Shown here one piece after another: positions 56,017 through 64,000 of a stretch of DNA of 64,000 nucleotides (within the stretch, counting starts at the first letter, position 1; the number at the start of each line of letters is the position of its first letter). The position numbers were made by a program, and so were the translations under genes. This DNA comes from Episyrphus balteatus (taxonomy: Eukaryota > Arthropoda > Insecta > Diptera > Syrphidae), in contig NC_079136.1 of NCBI RefSeq assembly GCF_945859705.1, positions 97,091,120 to 97,155,119 on the forward strand, read 5' to 3'. Under the pieces are notes generated by a model, which had not been told where the DNA came from, did not search any database, and was given only the letters and a program-made list of their open reading frames with translations.

Positions 56017-56900
56017 AGTAATTTATATTGTACTTGCCGCATAGGTTTGAAAAATCATCAATATTTTAATAATGAGCTCTAATCTTTTGTCTCAAGAAAA
56101 AGGGTTAGCTTTTTACCTAAGTTCAATGCATACATTTTTGTTTTAAGATTCAAATATGAATATTCTTAGAAAGTTCACAAATACATTATCTGCTTTATTT
56201 ACAGATAAAATTCAACCTAAACTGTACCTACAAAGTTTAAACCTAAAAACTTCGAAGATTTTGGAGGATTTTTTTTTTGACATTCTTGTACTTTAAATCC
56301 CGTAACTCGCCTATATAACGCTTTACTTTCTTGTAATTTTTCTCTTGAACTGAGCACGAAAAACCTATAGTAGTTACCATTTAATTACCAAAATATTGCA
56401 ATTAATTCGTGAGTCGAACGTTCGGATCAAGTCGGACGATCTGGCAAACACTCTTGTCGTGGCCTATAGTGCTATAGTACCTAATTTGTAAAATTTTCGA
56501 ATCAAGCGAGAACTTATTCTCTGTTTGAACTATTTAAATATTTATGAAACTGATTTATCTATTCCATTATTCAAAAATGACTGCAAATGAAATAAAATGT
56601 ATCATAACACCCAAGGTAAAATCAACAGGTCAGTATCAAACGCAACAATTGCGTGCAGATCCTTGTTGTTGTACAGTTTCACCTCATCCCTTGCTTAATA
56701 TTATATTTTTGTGGAGCTTAGGTACATAAGGTTTTCATAGAACTAAGTGCGTTATTATTATTGATCCAGTGTTAGCGTGGTAGGTATTCGAATAAATGAG
56801 CAAAATAAGAGAAACTTTTTGTGCTTACAAAATTCTAATTACCTATGCATGTTTTTTTTTTTTTTTTGCTAGTATGAAATATCATTTACCTTTAGTGAGA
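56017..56900. other. Intergenic DNA 3' of ALG-2
   Basis: No supportable frame. It will include the ALG-2 3' untranslated region (minus strand) just below 56901. Confidence 0.5.
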
Positions 56901-57621
56901 TTAAATTTTCAGAGAAAACACCATGCTCAGGAATTGTTCATAGTGAATTGTAATGACTCCATCCATGTCTGTATCATGCTGTCTAAATGCCGTCGTAAGT
57001 GTCTAATAGGGAAAAAAAATAAGTTCAGAAAAAAACCACCCATTATAAATAAATAATTCAGAAAAAAAAGATGACGCATACTTCAAGTTATAACTAATTA
57101 CACAAATAATAATCATAACTTACATATAAAACAATACAGCACTGAATAAAATCATCGAATAATATTGTACCCCTTCCGAATCGATCAAACTTTCTTATAA
57201 GCATATCAATTAATCCGTCCGATAGACGATATCCAAAAGTGGTAAGTGCTGTTTTTAATTCAGTTCTATCGATATTTCCCGAATTATCTCGGTCGAAAGA
57301 ACGAAAACAATTTTGCCAATCTGTTACATATTTCCATAGGGCACCAAAATCTTGGAATGATACTGTACCACGGTTCTCTCGATCGAACATTCCAATCATT
57401 AAACGGACGGTTTCAGGATTAAAAGGACTCCAGGTACCATTGGAGAGAGCGACTTGTAGTTCATCAGCTGATATGTGTCCACTACGGTCTTTATCAACTC
57501 TGAATATTTTTTAAATTTAAAATTAAAATTTAAATAAAAACAAAATGAATATAGGATTGATTTACCTTTGGAATACATCCCATAAAAATTGTTGATCGGG
57601 CATAGTCGATTGTTGCGCCAT
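56901..57621 (-). CDS. Alg-2: Penta-EF-hand Ca2+-binding protein ALG-2 (PDCD6)
   Basis: Three minus-strand exons at 57566-57621, 57124-57499 and 56901-57002, with GT-AG introns of 66 and 121 bases. Phases agree, giving 177 residues, the family's usual length. ALG-2 is a Ca2+-dependent adaptor at ER exit sites and with ALIX/ESCRT proteins. Five EF-hands are visible in order: DKDRSGHISADEL, DRENRGTVSFQDF, DRDNSGNIDRTEL, DRFGRGTILFDDF and DTDMDGVITIHYEQF. The fourth and fifth have poor Ca2+ ligands or serve dimerisation, as is typical. The N-terminus (MAQQSTMPDQQFLWDVFQR) is very short, as in flies, without the Pro/Gly-rich extension of peflin. The last exon, ending SMVFSLKI, is only 33 codons plus stop and was found by homology to the expected C-terminus. 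Confidence 0.94.
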
Positions 57622-57816
57622 TTTACTTCAGATTTCAGAAAATAAATAAAATTTTATATCCATGAAATGAAATGTCCAAAAGACAGTTGACATTTATTTA
57701 AGCATTGCCATCATGCAAATAATAAATGAACTGATTCAGAGACAAATTTTGTGGGTTTTCTAAGTACGAATGCGCTACCAGTGGTCAGGATTTGAACTAA
57801 ATTTGAAGTAAAACAA

Positions 57817-58372
57817 GTCAGCTATTACATGAAGCCTCAAGAGGCGCGCCTCTTTTCAAAACTAATGAGTGCAAAAGAGAAAGAAGATAAAACAAAAAAT
57901 TATCCGACCGGAGAGTCGTGGGCCAAAATTCTGAGACTCTTTTTTAACGTTTCTTTTTCCACTCTTTCTTTTTTCCTTTCATTTCTTTTTGCTTCTTGGT
58001 GGAATACAACAACAACAATACTTAAATTAAGGGCCAGTTGTACAAATATTTAATCCGTGGTTTAGCAACTTTTATCTTCTGAAATCGGTGGTAAGGCTCC
58101 GGTTTAGCACTGGTGCAAGGTCCACATATGTAAAAATAGCCACATCCATGCTTGAACCGAAGTTGACCCGCAGCTAATCCGCCGAAATCGGTGGGTTAAA
58201 TTCCTGATCCGAGGCTGAACCACGTTTGTACAACTGGCCCTAAAAGAGAAATGTCAAATTTGAGTCTTTGACTCAAGAGGCATCGTGTAATAGTACGCGC
58301 CTCACAGAATGATTATCAAAAGAAAATTCGAAAAAAGAGTCAAGCCTCTTGAGGCTTCATGTAATAGCTGAC
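57817..58372. mobile_element. TIR element with CAGCTATTACATGAAGCCTC ends
   Basis: CAGCTATTACATGAAGCCTC and AAGAGGC at the left are mirrored exactly by GCCTCTTGAGGCTTCATGTA and ATAGCTG at the right. AT-rich interior without a frame. A different MITE (58031-58242) is inserted inside. Confidence 0.75.
58031..58242. mobile_element. MITE with GGGCCAGTTGTACAAA termini (Harbinger-like)
   Basis: GGGCCAGTTGTACAAA at the left is mirrored by TTTGTACAACTGGCCC at the right, with inner AATCCGTGGTT / GGCTGAACCACG and GAAATCGGTGG pairing. The ends are flanked by TAA, as in PIF/Harbinger-type insertions. Further copies are at 58466-60410 (split) and 60414-60540. Confidence 0.7.
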
Positions 58373-59035
58373 CAACGCTGTTCGTATTGAGAATGACAAA
58401 TGATCTAAAATTGTAGATATGTTTTTATTATCACCTAGATCTGATTCTGGATCAATTTTAAACTTATGACCAGTTGTACAAACGTGTATCAGGCTTGGTT
58501 CAGGAATTTTCCTTGCTGATATCGGCGGATTGGCTTTGGTTCAAAGTTGAATTTGGCTATTTTAACATATCGTCGCCTCAATTAAATAATGTCGTACGTT
58601 ACATTCGGCTACTTTTGGGAAAACGCAATTAAAGTTCAGATTTTTTTTTTCTCGAAAACATGTACGGTGAATTTTTTTAAAAATATCATGACATATACAG
58701 AAAATATTTGTCTATTGAATTATGTTAGAATTATTTCAATATACCAATCCAGAAACAGATAATAGTCAATTTTCTCCAATATGCCGATGTCGTATGTAAC
58801 GTTTTCACAGAAACTATTTGTTAGCCAAACACATACGACAAATTGATGACACATACGACAAAAATTAGCAAAGTTTTATTCGACACTTGTTTACGACATA
58901 CGACAAATAGATGTCAAATTCAATGCGAAAAAAAAAAACAAATAACTAACGTTAATTTATTAACTTTTTAAAATCACATTGGCTCTTGGTAACAACCCGA
59001 GTCTAACAAAACTCAATTTTAACAAAAACTTCTTA

Positions 59036-59209
59036 AAGGCTTGGCCACACCGGAGGGTATGCGGTAGAGGTACGGGTAGCGGTAACGATATTTGTATGAA
59101 AAAAATTCCACATCTGAACGTTGATATGTCAGTTTGGAATTTGTTTCATACAAGTACCGTTACCTCTACCCGTACCGCTACCGCATACCCTCCGGTGTGG
59201 CCAAGCCTT
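59036..59209. mobile_element. GGCTTGGCCACACC palindromic MITE, copy 2a
   Basis: A 174-base palindrome of the family seen at 44515, abutting copy 2b without a spacer. A long frame here (58979-59386) merely translates the two copies, as shown by its internal repetition. Confidence 0.88.
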
Positions 59210-59383
59210 AAGGCTTGGCCACACCGGAGGGTATGCAGTAGAGGTACGGGTAGCGGTAACGATATTTGTATGAAAAAAATTCCACATCTGAACGTTTATA
59301 TGTCAGTTTGGAATTTTTTTCATACAAGTACCGTTACCTCTACCCGTACCGCTACCGCATACCCTCCGGTGTGGCCAAGCCTT
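59210..59383. mobile_element. GGCTTGGCCACACC palindromic MITE, copy 2b
   Basis: The second member of the abutting pair, nearly identical to 2a over 174 bases (GCAGTAGAGGTACGGGTAGC in place of GCGGTAGAGGTACGGGTAGC). TTAA-like sequence lies at the outer edges and at the junction. Confidence 0.88.
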
Positions 59384-59555
59384 TAACAATTGGTTTAGAA
59401 GCAGTATAAAATGATAGAACTTGTTTAATTTGGAAGTGAAAAAAATCAAATATCAAAAATCACATAAATAAAAAAAAAAAAAAATAATAGGTAGGTACAT
59501 TATTTTTAAAACAATTTTAGAATTAATGAGATCACAGTTTACTAAAATTAAGTTA

Positions 59556-59700
59556 TGGGGACTTTTCACGTGCCGCGAAGCTTTTCGACCCGTGTGAACG
59601 TAAGTCGCAGGCGACTAAAGTGACAGTCCCCATAGAAAAATCCTAGTCGACCGACATATCGTGCGGCTAAAATCGACTCGTGAAAAGTCGGCATTACTAT
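59556..59700. mobile_element. Small inverted-repeat element (GACTTTTCACG ends)
   Basis: GACTTTTCACGTGCCG at the left pairs in part with ACTCGTGAAAAGTC at the right, and GGGGAC / GTCCCC pair inside. The segment is GC-richer than its surroundings. A separate small hairpin (GAGCAGGTCG / CCGACCTGCTC) is at 59931-59958. Confidence 0.45.
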
Positions 59701-60413
59701 TCAATTATTAGTTTTAAGATAGCACGATAAAAGCTTCATACAAATTTCGTAGGGCCAAGTTTTCATTGCCACTGGATTCGAAACATTGGGGGAACCTAAA
59801 AGATCGGCATCAAAGAATTCATCATCCAATATTTCTTTACGTATGTATACTAAATTAATAAAATCATAAAACCACTATTTTATGCATTTTGTATGCATAA
59901 AATAGAGCATAAAGCTCCTCGGATAGACTTGGAGCAGGTCGACTCGTCCGACCTGCTCAAAATCTTGATTGCAACTGAAATTACACTCGTCAGTGTATTT
60001 CCTTATGGGACAAACGACAAACGTTTACTGAAATTCCAGTAAAATATTGTTGTATGTGTTGCAAAAACAGCACATACGACAGTAATTTACCGAACGAAGA
60101 AAAACACTGATTTGTATGAAAAAATTGTAGTATGTGATAATTTTTGTCGTATGTGCACGTTTTCTGTGCACTTACGACAAAAAGCTACTGAAAATGTTTG
60201 TAATGTAACCCTACACATACGACAAAATGCATAGCGATTATCTCGGAAATTGATACAGATATCGAAAAACGGATTTCACAGAACGAAGGAGAAAAAATCA
60301 ATGAGCAAAACTGTATTCAAATCTCAAAACCTCAATTTTGCACATACGACAATATTTTATTGAGGCGACGATATATGTATATGAATATGAACCTTGAACT
60401 AGTGCTAATTCTC

Positions 60414-60540
60414 AGGGCCAGTTGTACAAATATTTAATCCTTGGTTCAGCAATTTGTATCTTCTGAGATCGGTGGTAAAATAGATTTTTAGCCCTGGTTC
60501 TAGGTCCATATAGGTTGAAATAGCTAATGGCCAGTTGTAT
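60414..60540. mobile_element. GGGCCAGTTGTAC-family MITE, shortened copy
   Basis: Begins GGGCCAGTTGTACAAATATT and AATCCTTGGTTCAGCAA like the 58031 copy, and ends with TGGCCAGTTGTA. The right half is missing or replaced. Confidence 0.55.
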
Positions 60541-60932
60541 TTTTCTTTTTACAGATCAACAAAATGTAACATTTAGTCGTTCCTAAATCAAAGTTGACAT
60601 TTTGTAACAAAATGTAACAAAAACAAATACAACGATTTTTTTGACATAACAACAATAGTTAACATTGTTCAATAAAAGAACGGACCACTCACTGGTAGCG
60701 CATTTGAACTTAACCAAACTTCAACCTCAAATTCTCTGAATACATTCATTTCTCAATTTGAATTGGCTGCACTTTTATCGATGTGTACACAAAAAATGCT
60801 TTGACAGACAACCATCAAATTTTATGTCCACCCTTTTGCCCGGCTTTGCCAAAAAGTTCTATTTTTTTCATTTTCGCCAGCATTTGAAAGAAAATTCGTG
60901 AATTTTTAAATAGCAAAAACCACTTCTGCAAT

Positions 60933-62447
60933 ATGGAAAACGAACAAGACATCATAGAATCCCTAACCGCAGTTGGATATCAAGGTAAATCCCTACAAAA
61001 CGATGTCCTAACCGAAGCTTTAAAAATTGGAATAAAATCAGAAGCATTTCGTGAAGTGGTTGGTTGGGTTGCTTTCGAATTGCATGTTTTGCGAAAAACC
61101 GATGAAAAAATCGACAAAGATTCCAAGGATTTCAATGAATTTGGAATGGAACTATCATCATTGTTGAAAGAATTGGGCTGTCCTTTCAAGAAATTCGTAA
61201 CTGGTCCTCTGTCGAGTAGATTTCAAAATCAAAAAGATCGAATACAGTTGCTAGAGTATCTTATTACTGAACTTATGACTGCAAAAATGTGTCTGAAACA
61301 AAAACCTCAAGAAGATAAATCATTTATCATTTCCAAATCTGAAACGGATACAGCTCGAGCTTTGGAAATTATAACAAAAGATTTGGGCCTAGAGAAACCA
61401 CCAGATAATATTGCTCCTCGAGCTCTTATGGATAAACTTAACTTCAAGCTGGAAGAAGCTAAGCGAAATACGAATAAACTGGTTCTAAGTGACGCACTGT
61501 TGAAGTCGGACAAACAATTAAATGCAGCACAATGGAAAAAACTGGAAGACATACAAAAGAGTCTCGACGAAGAGTACAATCTGCGGCGGCAGGTTTTGTT
61601 GACGCGTCTAGAGGTGACGGTGCAATCCTTCCAGTGGTCAGATCGTATGCGAGGAAAGGAAAATGTCATAGCTAAAAATTATCAAAATAAAATGAAAGAA
61701 CTGGACAACTATCGTGTGGGCGGAATAGAAACCGATATTGTAGCTTTGTTGTCTGCTCGTACTGATTTAGCTATTATTGAAAAGACCAGTAGTGCGAATG
61801 TGCGTAAGAATACTGCTTCAAAAATACAGAAACATGTTATTGGTAGTGTTCCCGATCGAGGCGGCAGAGCTAATGAACATGCTCCTCCACCTCCGGAAAT
61901 GCCATCGTGGCAAACGCAACGTTCAGCTGGTCCAGCTGGCGGTGGCCGCGGAGGACGAGGAGGTGGTTTTGGTGGGGGCTTTGGTGGTGGACGAGGTGGT
62001 AGTGGTGGCGGTGGAGGTGGCCGCGGTGGTGGTAATTGGCAACAGTTCAACAGCAACAGTAGCGGCGGCGGAGGAGGAAATTTTAATTCAAATAACTTTC
62101 AATCAAATCAAAACCAAGGTGGAAGTAATAACTTCCAATCAAATCAAGGAGGAAACTTTGGCCAGTCGAATTCTGGAGGCAATTGGTTAGCTGGAAGTGG
62201 TCGTGTTCAAGGGTCTGGTTGGCAACCAAGAGACCAATCTAATAATAGTTTTAACAATTCTGGGCGAAATAGTTTTTCTGGTAGTTCTGGATTTTCAAGT
62301 GACTCGTATAGTTCTTATGGCAATAACCAGAATCAAGGCAATCAGTACGGAGGTGGAAGTGGAGGGGGTGGTTCTAATTTCAATAGAGGTAGATCCAACT
62401 ATAATAGAGGAGGTGGTGGCGGCGGCGGAGGATACAGAAATAACTAG
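60933..62447 (+). CDS. FAM98-family RNA-associated protein
   Basis: Single exon, 504 residues. The start ATG at 60933 is in a good context (GCAATATGG). Vertebrate FAM98A/B join the DDX1-RTCB tRNA-splicing ligase complex and bind RNA; the fly orthologue is assumed to act similarly. Residues 1-330 are the FAM98 domain: an N-terminal helical part (LTAVGYQGKS, FREVVGWVAFELHVL, LSSLLKELGCPFKKF) and then a helical coiled region with LEDIQKSLDEEYNLRRQVLL, RLEVTVQSFQWSDRMRGKE and LSARTDLAIIEKTSSANVRK. Residues from about 335 are an RGG-box tail: repeated GGRGG, GGFGGG, NNFQSNQ and a terminal RGGGGGGGGYRN, suited to arginine methylation and RNA binding. AATAAA is at about 62590. Frames on the other strand across the Gly-rich part are shadows. 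Confidence 0.92.
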   Translation: MENEQDIIESLTAVGYQGKSLQNDVLTEALKIGIKSEAFREVVGWVAFELHVLRKTDEKIDKDSKDFNEFGMELSSLLKELGCPFKKFVTGPLSSRFQNQKDRIQLLEYLITELMTAKMCLKQKPQEDKSFIISKSETDTARALEIITKDLGLEKPPDNIAPRALMDKLNFKLEEAKRNTNKLVLSDALLKSDKQLNAAQWKKLEDIQKSLDEEYNLRRQVLLTRLEVTVQSFQWSDRMRGKENVIAKNYQNKMKELDNYRVGGIETDIVALLSARTDLAIIEKTSSANVRKNTASKIQKHVIGSVPDRGGRANEHAPPPPEMPSWQTQRSAGPAGGGRGGRGGGFGGGFGGGRGGSGGGGGGRGGGNWQQFNSNSSGGGGGNFNSNNFQSNQNQGGSNNFQSNQGGNFGQSNSGGNWLAGSGRVQGSGWQPRDQSNNSFNNSGRNSFSGSSGFSSDSYSSYGNNQNQGNQYGGGSGGGGSNFNRGRSNYNRGGGGGGGGYRNN

Positions 62448-64000
62448 ACTGATTAGGTGGAAAATACTTTTTTTCTGAGATTATAATATGAATGAAATAT
62501 TATTAATTGTAAAATTAATTTTTCTCAACAGTTATATTTGCAGCTTGGCATATGTACTCCAATTGTTTTTTTTTTTTTTTTTTGAGTAGCGAATAAAATA
62601 AATCGAAATGAAATTCTTGTTTATGATTATTTTTTACAGAAAGAGTTTCAGTTTATGCATCTTATATCTAAGATTATTATCTATTATCTTCACAAAGCGG
62701 ATATTTGACTCAAAAGGGATACATATTTTTGTATTTGTGGCATTTACTTTTTGTATTCTTGTATTCTATAGAAAAAAAATTACAGCGTTAAAAAGACCTT
62801 TCGCTTTTAAAACTAAAAGGCCAATATTGGACTTGGTGGAAATGTAATGTCCAACACTAACAAAAATCCCAGCAAAATGCTAATTCGCTGTGGACAAAAT
62901 TTTAAGAGAAGGTAGGTACTTACCAGAAAATCCAACGGTTTATAAACGTTTTTTTGCATAGTTCAAAAACAATAACAGTATAACTCGCTTAAACCTCTAT
63001 TTCATTATAACTTTAAATTGTCCTTATAAAATCTAAATAGTTAACCGATATATATACAAGAGTCAGTCCTCTTTGAACTCATCATAATGACTAAGCATTT
63101 ACTACATAAAATAAAATGTACCACTGGGTCGCACGTACATACATATATGTATGTACTTGCTGTTATGGTAAAAATAGCTCCTATGTTTACCGTTTAACAA
63201 ACAACAAAAAAATTGAAAATCATAGGAACCGTTTTAAAAAAAATATTTTTTTCTAACATTTATCAAACAAAGTTGATATGCAATTTTTTGGAAAATATAA
63301 CGCTAAAAAAATTTAAAAAAATAAGATCAATCTATCCGTTTTCTATGGATTTTCCCAAAAAAAATCTTTGATTGTTTTTTTTTTTTAATCCAAGAAAGTC
63401 CTTTTTTTATGATGTAAAAAAAAAATGATGTAAATAACTAAACCGCTTCTGTATAAAAATTATACTTTTCTATTTTTGTTATATCACAGGTACCCGTACC
63501 ATTCAGTTTGATCTTATTTTGAACTGTTAACTACCAAGTTTGAAGAAAATTACTCCAGTGGGTTAGCCTTTTTAGCTCAAGGTACATGCAGACAGAATTG
63601 CGAGACCCAATTGTTTAGCATTCTCTATTAGAGTAATGTCATGCCTGATTTTTATATAGAGTTCGATTTATTTTACGAATAATAAACTTGTCCTATAGTG
63701 GCTACATTTATATCGCAAGTAAAAATCGTATATTATGTATGAGATATTTAGCAGAACTCTCAACCTAATGCCAAAAAAAAAAAAACACATCACTCTCTAC
63801 GTTTTCCTAGGTCAAAAACCACTTATATAATTTTTATATCCAACTATGCGTCATGATCATGATGTATTTTAATAAATAGTAAAAAGTATCTAAAATAAAA
63901 CGTGCTGTTGATGAAATCCAATTCCCATTATCACCAATATTATAACTTGAACCAATTGAAAAAGTAAAATAATTCCAAGAAACTTTGCTTTGTATGTATG
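62448..64000. other. 3' flank of FAM98 and intergenic DNA
   Basis: AATAAA at about 62590 after a T-run ends the FAM98 transcript. The rest is AT-rich with homopolymer runs and no frame I can support. A small palindrome with TACATACATATATGTATGTA is at about 63136. Confidence 0.5.

Larger units (their letters stand above)
58568..60373. mobile_element. 1.8 kb TIR element with ACATACGACAA subterminal repeats
   Basis: ATCGTCGCCTCAATTAAATA on the left is mirrored by TATTTTATTGAGGCGACGAT on the right. The motif ACATACGACAA, or its complement, occurs at least ten times. Copies lie near the left end (about 58590, 58788, 58831, 58851, 58896) and near the right end (about 60070, 60146, 60171, 60214, 60341), but not in the middle. 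Subterminal clusters of a short motif are the usual transposase-binding sites of hAT and related elements. No transposase survives. The middle holds an abutting palindrome pair (59036-59383) and another inverted-repeat piece (59556-59700). Confidence 0.65.
58466..60412. mobile_element. GGGCCAGTTGTAC-family MITE, split by a 1.8 kb element
   Basis: GACCAGTTGTACAAACG, CAGGAATTTTCCTTG and GGCTATTTTAACAT at 58466-58567 match the first half of the 58031 element in inverse orientation. The sequence after 60373 (GAACCTTGAACTAGTGCTAA) matches where that half would continue (GGACCTTGCACCAGTGCTAA). The interval 58568-60373 is an insertion. Confidence 0.55.

Noticed and set aside
58979..59386. A 135-codon frame with an internal protein repeat
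   Set aside because: It spans the two abutting palindromic MITEs. The protein repeat is only the DNA repeat.
61709..62478. Long frames on the opposite strand and in other frames over the 3' half of FAM98
   Set aside because: Pro-rich or Val-rich shadows of the Gly-rich RGG tail.

Overview
The window is nuclear DNA of an insect, most likely a cyclorrhaphan fly. The host proteins read like Drosophila-type orthologues, introns are short GT-AG introns of 58-176 bases, intergenic DNA is AT-rich, and the mobile elements (errantivirus/gypsy-type, BEL/Pao-type, I-like and Jockey/CR1-like LINEs, many inverted-repeat MITEs) are typical of Diptera. No bacterial operon, CRISPR array or rRNA gene is visible.

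Six host genes can be modelled completely. They are MED17 (minus, 20850-24682, four exons), spartin (plus, 31739-33605, four coding exons), brainiac-type beta-1,3-glycosyltransferase (plus, 39628-40881, intronless), mitochondrial acyl-CoA thioesterase ACOT9-like (minus, 41989-43615, four exons), penta-EF-hand ALG-2/PDCD6 (minus, 56901-57621, three exons, the last too short to stand out as an open frame) and FAM98 (plus, 60933-62447, one exon). They belong to unrelated pathways: transcription Mediator, endosome and lipid-droplet biology, glycosphingolipid synthesis, acyl-CoA hydrolysis, Ca2+ sensing and RNA metabolism. I see no functional linkage among them.

Layout. 1-13 kb is a graveyard of LTR retroelements: a BEL/Pao-type protease fragment, gypsy-type gag fragments, two or three primer-binding-site-like sequences, a coiled-coil gag N-terminus in several copies and env remnants. 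A 1.6 kb foldback element is inserted here, and an inverted array of a TCTCGCA motif surrounds one gag fragment. 13-19.7 kb holds a LINE 3' end split by a 1.9 kb nested foldback, then a run of MITEs. 20.8-24.7 kb is MED17 with a 1.7 kb TIR element in one intron. 25.1-27.1 kb is a dense cluster of about 150-bp near-perfect palindromic MITEs with an extra segmental duplication. 28.6-31.2 kb holds two LINE relics, then spartin. 34.5-38.1 kb has a 129-bp-period minisatellite and a LINE relic with RNase H. 38.1-45.4 kb holds MITEs, brainiac, the thioesterase and a nested TIR element. 45.9-51.6 kb is one nearly intact I-like LINE with a perfect 14-bp target-site duplication and a single stop in ORF2. 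52.7-60.5 kb is MITE-rich, with ALG-2 and a 1.8 kb element carrying repeated ACATACGACAA motifs. FAM98 is the last gene.

The most unusual material is in the repeats: the palindromic MITE cluster, the abutting palindrome pairs at two loci, the TCTCGCA inverted array, the nested foldbacks and the young I-like LINE. I do not see strong evidence for a wholly new gene system. The nearest candidate is an unassigned 106-codon gene at 1040-1360.
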